Below are positions 6,910 to 8,801 of a stretch of DNA of 8,801 bases, piece by piece (position 1 is the first letter of the stretch; every line of letters starts with the position of its first letter). The translations under genes and the position numbers were made by a program. Under the pieces are notes generated by a model. That model did no database searches, was not told the origin of the DNA, and worked only from the letters and a program-made list of their open reading frames with translations. This DNA comes from Rhodocyclaceae bacterium (GTDB taxonomy: Bacteria; Pseudomonadota; Gammaproteobacteria; Burkholderiales; Rhodocyclaceae): NCBI GenBank assembly GCA_025361105.1, contig JANYAW010000183.1, positions 1-8,801 on the forward strand, read 5' to 3'.

Positions 6910-7736
6910 CAAAGTTTCCACCAAGGATCCGGCGAGCCCAGACCGCGCACATAGTATTCGCTCTTGGGGAAATTCTTACGCATGATGCGTTCGGTATCGT
7001 CGCGCAAATCGTTCATCGCCAGCAAATCGTAAGCCTTGATCATCAAGAACAATGCCTCTTCGTGGGCAGGCGCGTCGGGATAGGTTTTGATTGCCATCTG
7101 CGCACGGTTGAGTGCGGCGACATAGGCGCCACGCTTGAGGTAATAGCGTGCCACATGAACTTCATAAGATGCTAGTGCATTGACCAGATAGTTCATCCGC
7201 GCAATCGCGTCGGGCGTGTATTTGCTGTCGGGAAATTTGCGCACCAGTTCCTTGAATGCATCGAAGGATTCGCGCGCGGCTTTGGGATCACGCTCGGTCA
7301 AATCCTGGTTGCTGATGAAGCCCATGATGCCGATGTCTTCGTTGAAATTGGCGAGACCTTTGAGGTAGTAAGCGTAGTCGACGCTGGGGTGATTTGGGTG
7401 TAAGCGAATGAAGCGGTCGCAAGCGGAAATCGCCGAGGCGGTCTCTTGTTGGCGGAAGTAGGCGTAGGCCACTTCGAGTTGCGATTGCTGTGCGTAGCGA
7501 CCATAGGGATAGCGCGCTTCGAGTTTTTCAAATAGCTTGATTGCCGGTTCCCAGGCGCCTTCGGCCATCAGAGATTTGGCTTCAGAATAAAGTTTGTTGG
7601 CTGGCCAATTGGCTTGCTCGTCGCCCTTTTCGCCGAGTGCACCGCAACCACCGAGGAGCAATGCCACTACCAAAAGCAATGCCTGAAAAGCCCGAATTGG
7701 ATAAACGATAGCCGTTACACTGCCTGAACTATGCAT
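6906..7736 (-). CDS. bamD: Outer membrane assembly lipoprotein BamD (ComL)
   Basis: BamD is the essential outer-membrane lipoprotein of the BAM complex. It binds BamA and the targeting signals of beta-barrel proteins on the periplasmic face. The protein has 276 residues (E. coli 245). The lipoprotein signal has hydrophobic residues 19-28 and lipobox LGGC with Cys31; Gly at +2 is compatible with the outer membrane. TPR-like helical repeats follow: ANKLYSEAKSLMAEGAWEPAIKLFEKLEARYPYGRYA (46-82), the next at about 83-118 (FIRLHPNHPSVDYAYYLKGL), then about 151-190 (FKELVRKFPDSKYTPDAIARM), 191-225 and 226-262. YPYGRYAQQSQLEVAYAYF and the PDPWWKLW end are typical of the family. ATG 7736 is chosen, with AAGGG nine bases upstream; an in-frame TTG at 7742 is the alternative. 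It is divergent from rluD across 14 bases, as in E. coli. Confidence 0.96.
   Translation of the reverse strand: MHSSGSVTAIVYPIRAFQALLLVVALLLGGCGALGEKGDEQANWPANKLYSEAKSLMAEGAWEPAIKLFEKLEARYPYGRYAQQSQLEVAYAYFRQQETASAISACDRFIRLHPNHPSVDYAYYLKGLANFNEDIGIMGFISNQDLTERDPKAARESFDAFKELVRKFPDSKYTPDAIARMNYLVNALASYEVHVARYYLKRGAYVAALNRAQMAIKTYPDAPAHEEALFLMIKAYDLLAMNDLRDDTERIMRKNFPKSEYYVRGLGSPDPWWKLW
6917..6922 (-). promoter_or_regulatory. Shine-Dalgarno for the thioesterase gene
   Basis: On the minus strand GGTGGA lies seven bases before GTG 6909, within the last codons of bamD. It supports the coupled GTGA start over the upstream TTG and GTG codons, which overlap the site. Confidence 0.45.
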
Positions 7737-7745
7737 GGTCAAAAA

Positions 7746-7750
7746 CCCTT
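7746..7750 (-). promoter_or_regulatory. Shine-Dalgarno for bamD
   Basis: AAGGG on the minus strand sits nine bases before ATG 7736. It favours that start over TTG 7742, which would leave only three bases between the site and the start. Confidence 0.5.
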
Positions 7751-8731
7751 ATGAGTAACGCGAAAATCGCGTCAAAAATCGCGCCCGATTATAGCCCACG
7801 CCCTGTGCAGACTTCGCCACCTTCGTTACAAAGTGTGATTCCGGATGATTACGCAGGACTGCGTCTGGATGTGGCCTTGGCGCGTTTGTTTCCGGAGCAT
7901 TCGCGCTCGCGATTGCAGGGCTGGCTTAAGGATGGATTGATACTCTGTAACGGCGTGTCATCAGCACCAACTCACAAAGTTTATGGTGGCGAAGTGGTGC
8001 TCATTTCCATGCCTGTCGCCGTCGATGCCAGCGCTCAAGCGGAGGATATTTTCTTAAGCATTACCTATGAAGATGAAGTGTTGATCGTCATCAACAAACC
8101 GGCCGGATTAGTCGTACATCCGGGTAATGGCAATGCCAACGGCACGCTGATGAATGCGTTGTTGTATCACGCACCAACGCTCGCGCAAATCCCGCGCGCA
8201 GGCATTGTGCATCGGCTCGACAAAGACACCAGTGGTTTGTTGGTGGTGGCCAAAACGCTGACCGCGCAAACCGATTTGGTACGTCAATTGCAAGCGCGCA
8301 CGGTCAAGCGCCACTATCTCGCGCTGGTGCATGGACAAGTCGCCCGAGACGGGGTGGTCGATGCCGCGATGGGTCGGCATCCGGTACATAGAACCAAAAT
8401 GGCCATCGTAAAAGGCGGCGGTCGCGAAGCGCGAACGCATTATTTTGTGCGAGAACGATTTGCCAAATCAAGCTTGCTCGAATGTCATTTGGAAACCGGA
8501 CGCACGCACCAGATTCGTGTGCACATGGCATCGATTGCGCATCCGCTGGTCGGTGATCCGGTGTATGGAAAAACCAAGAGTAGCGATGTCCGGCTCGATG
8601 CGTTCACGCGGCAAGCACTGCATGCGTGGCGGCTTTCTTTGATACATCCAGACAGCGGCGAGGAAATATCGTGGGAAGCGCCGCCGCCGGAAGATTTTTT
8701 GGCGTTGCTATCGGTGCTGCGTGGTGAGTAA
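7751..8731 (+). CDS. rluD: 23S rRNA pseudouridine synthase RluD (1911/1915/1917)
   Basis: RluD converts uridines 1911, 1915 and 1917 in helix 69 of 23S rRNA to pseudouridine and matters for ribosome assembly. The length is 326 residues. An S4 RNA-binding domain spans about 35-88 (GLRLDVALARLFPEHSRSRLQGWL, then KVYGGE). The RluA-type catalytic domain follows: INKPAGLVVHPGNGN (114-128), the catalytic motif HRLDKDTSG (154-162) with Asp157, ARTVKRHYLALVHG (182-195) and the conserved RTHQIRVHMA (251-260). The first 28 residues (MSNAKIASKIAPDYSPRPVQ and on) are low-complexity and lie over the putative bamD promoter, so the start is uncertain. GTG 7835 would give MIPDDYAGLRLD; neither start has a clear Shine-Dalgarno. 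RluD is preferred over RluC because of overall similarity and the bamD/pgeF context, which matches E. coli. Confidence 0.94.
   Translation: MSNAKIASKIAPDYSPRPVQTSPPSLQSVIPDDYAGLRLDVALARLFPEHSRSRLQGWLKDGLILCNGVSSAPTHKVYGGEVVLISMPVAVDASAQAEDIFLSITYEDEVLIVINKPAGLVVHPGNGNANGTLMNALLYHAPTLAQIPRAGIVHRLDKDTSGLLVVAKTLTAQTDLVRQLQARTVKRHYLALVHGQVARDGVVDAAMGRHPVHRTKMAIVKGGGREARTHYFVRERFAKSSLLECHLETGRTHQIRVHMASIAHPLVGDPVYGKTKSSDVRLDAFTRQALHAWRLSLIHPDSGEEISWEAPPPEDFLALLSVLRGE
7788..7793 (-). promoter_or_regulatory. Putative -10 element of the bamD promoter
   Basis: A perfect TATAAT reads on the minus strand 51 bases before the bamD ATG, which would give a leader of about 45 bases. The -35 region at 16-18 bases spacing (around 7810-7817, minus strand CGAAGT) does not resemble TTGACA, and no extended TG motif is present, so the promoter may need an activator or be weak. 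It lies inside codons 13-15 of the annotated rluD. I infer the role from position and the -10 match only. Confidence 0.4.
7949..7972 (+). repeat. 24-base repeat, copy 2 (in rluD)
   Basis: This segment matches 1873-1896 at 23 of 24 bases, in the same reading phase, and encodes NGVSSAPT (residues 67-74) in the S4 domain loop of RluD. E. coli RluD has a segment of the same length here, so it replaces rather than lengthens the loop. The origin is unknown. Confidence 0.5.
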
Positions 8732-8801
8732 CTTCATCGTTCCCGATTGGCCCGCGCCCAAGCGTGTGCATACTTTAGTGACGACGCGACAAGGTGGCGC
8801 G
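8724..8801 (+). CDS. pgeF: PgeF/YfiH-family multicopper-like protein, N-terminal 26 residues (runs off window)
   Basis: The frame opened by GTG 8724 reads VSNFIVPDWPAPKRVHTLVT followed by TRQGGA at the window edge. This is the characteristic N-terminus of the YfiH/PgeF (formerly laccase-domain, PF02578) family: an IPDWPAP strand followed by TTR.GG. In E. coli, PgeF removes mis-incorporated L-serine from the peptidoglycan precursor UDP-MurNAc-dipeptide; other members have purine nucleoside phosphorylase or adenosine deaminase activity. The gene overlaps the rluD stop by 8 bases, and rluD-pgeF is a widely conserved pair. GTG at 8721 is an equally placed alternative start. The metal-binding His and Cys residues lie outside the window. 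The call rests on 26 residues plus context. Confidence 0.85.
   Translation, partial: MSNFIVPDWPAPKRVHTLVTTRQGGA

Noticed and set aside
7693..7750. Promoter for rluD within the bamD 5' end (TACACT at 7716-7721)
   Set aside because: The only TTG-containing candidate -35 (TTGGAT, 7697-7702) is 13 bases away, too close. Not supported.

Overview
The window is a compact stretch of bacterial chromosome that looks betaproteobacterial, possibly Nitrosomonadales-like. That placement is inferred from protein style and gene order: purN next to a DUF3108 protein and a second RsmB-type methyltransferase, and bamD divergent from rluD-pgeF. It is almost entirely coding. I see no tRNA, rRNA, CRISPR array, insertion sequence or phage gene, and no gene-free stretch longer than about 35 bases.

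Left part (1-6440, all + strand): eight genes lie head to tail with gaps of -8 to +34 bases, so they could be one transcript. In order they are the 3' end of a DedA-family membrane protein, an unrecognised putative lipoprotein, purN (purine synthesis), an exported DUF3108 protein, an RsmB/NOP-type RNA m5C methyltransferase, a small exported phospholipase D/Nuc-like protein, an MscS-type mechanosensitive channel, and rlmB (23S rRNA Gm2251 methyltransferase). They mix envelope functions with RNA modification. No shared pathway is evident.

Middle (6454-7736, - strand): bamD, the BAM-complex lipoprotein, is followed by a hotdog-fold acyl-CoA thioesterase. The likely GTG start of the thioesterase overlaps the bamD stop. 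This pair converges on rlmB across 13 bases with no recognisable terminator.

Right part (7751-8801, + strand): rluD (23S rRNA pseudouridine synthase) overlaps the start of pgeF (YfiH family), which runs off the window. The order bamD < > rluD-pgeF is also found in E. coli. Here only 14 bases separate the divergent starts. A perfect TATAAT facing bamD lies inside the first codons annotated for rluD, so the bamD promoter and the rluD N-terminus share DNA.

This is mostly housekeeping DNA and I did not find a convincing new multi-gene system. The points most worth a second look are a 13-residue insertion inside the HKD motif of the phospholipase D-like protein, a 24-base near-identical repeat shared by two unrelated genes (DUF3108 and rluD), the overlapping bamD promoter and rluD start, and the unrecognised lipoprotein.
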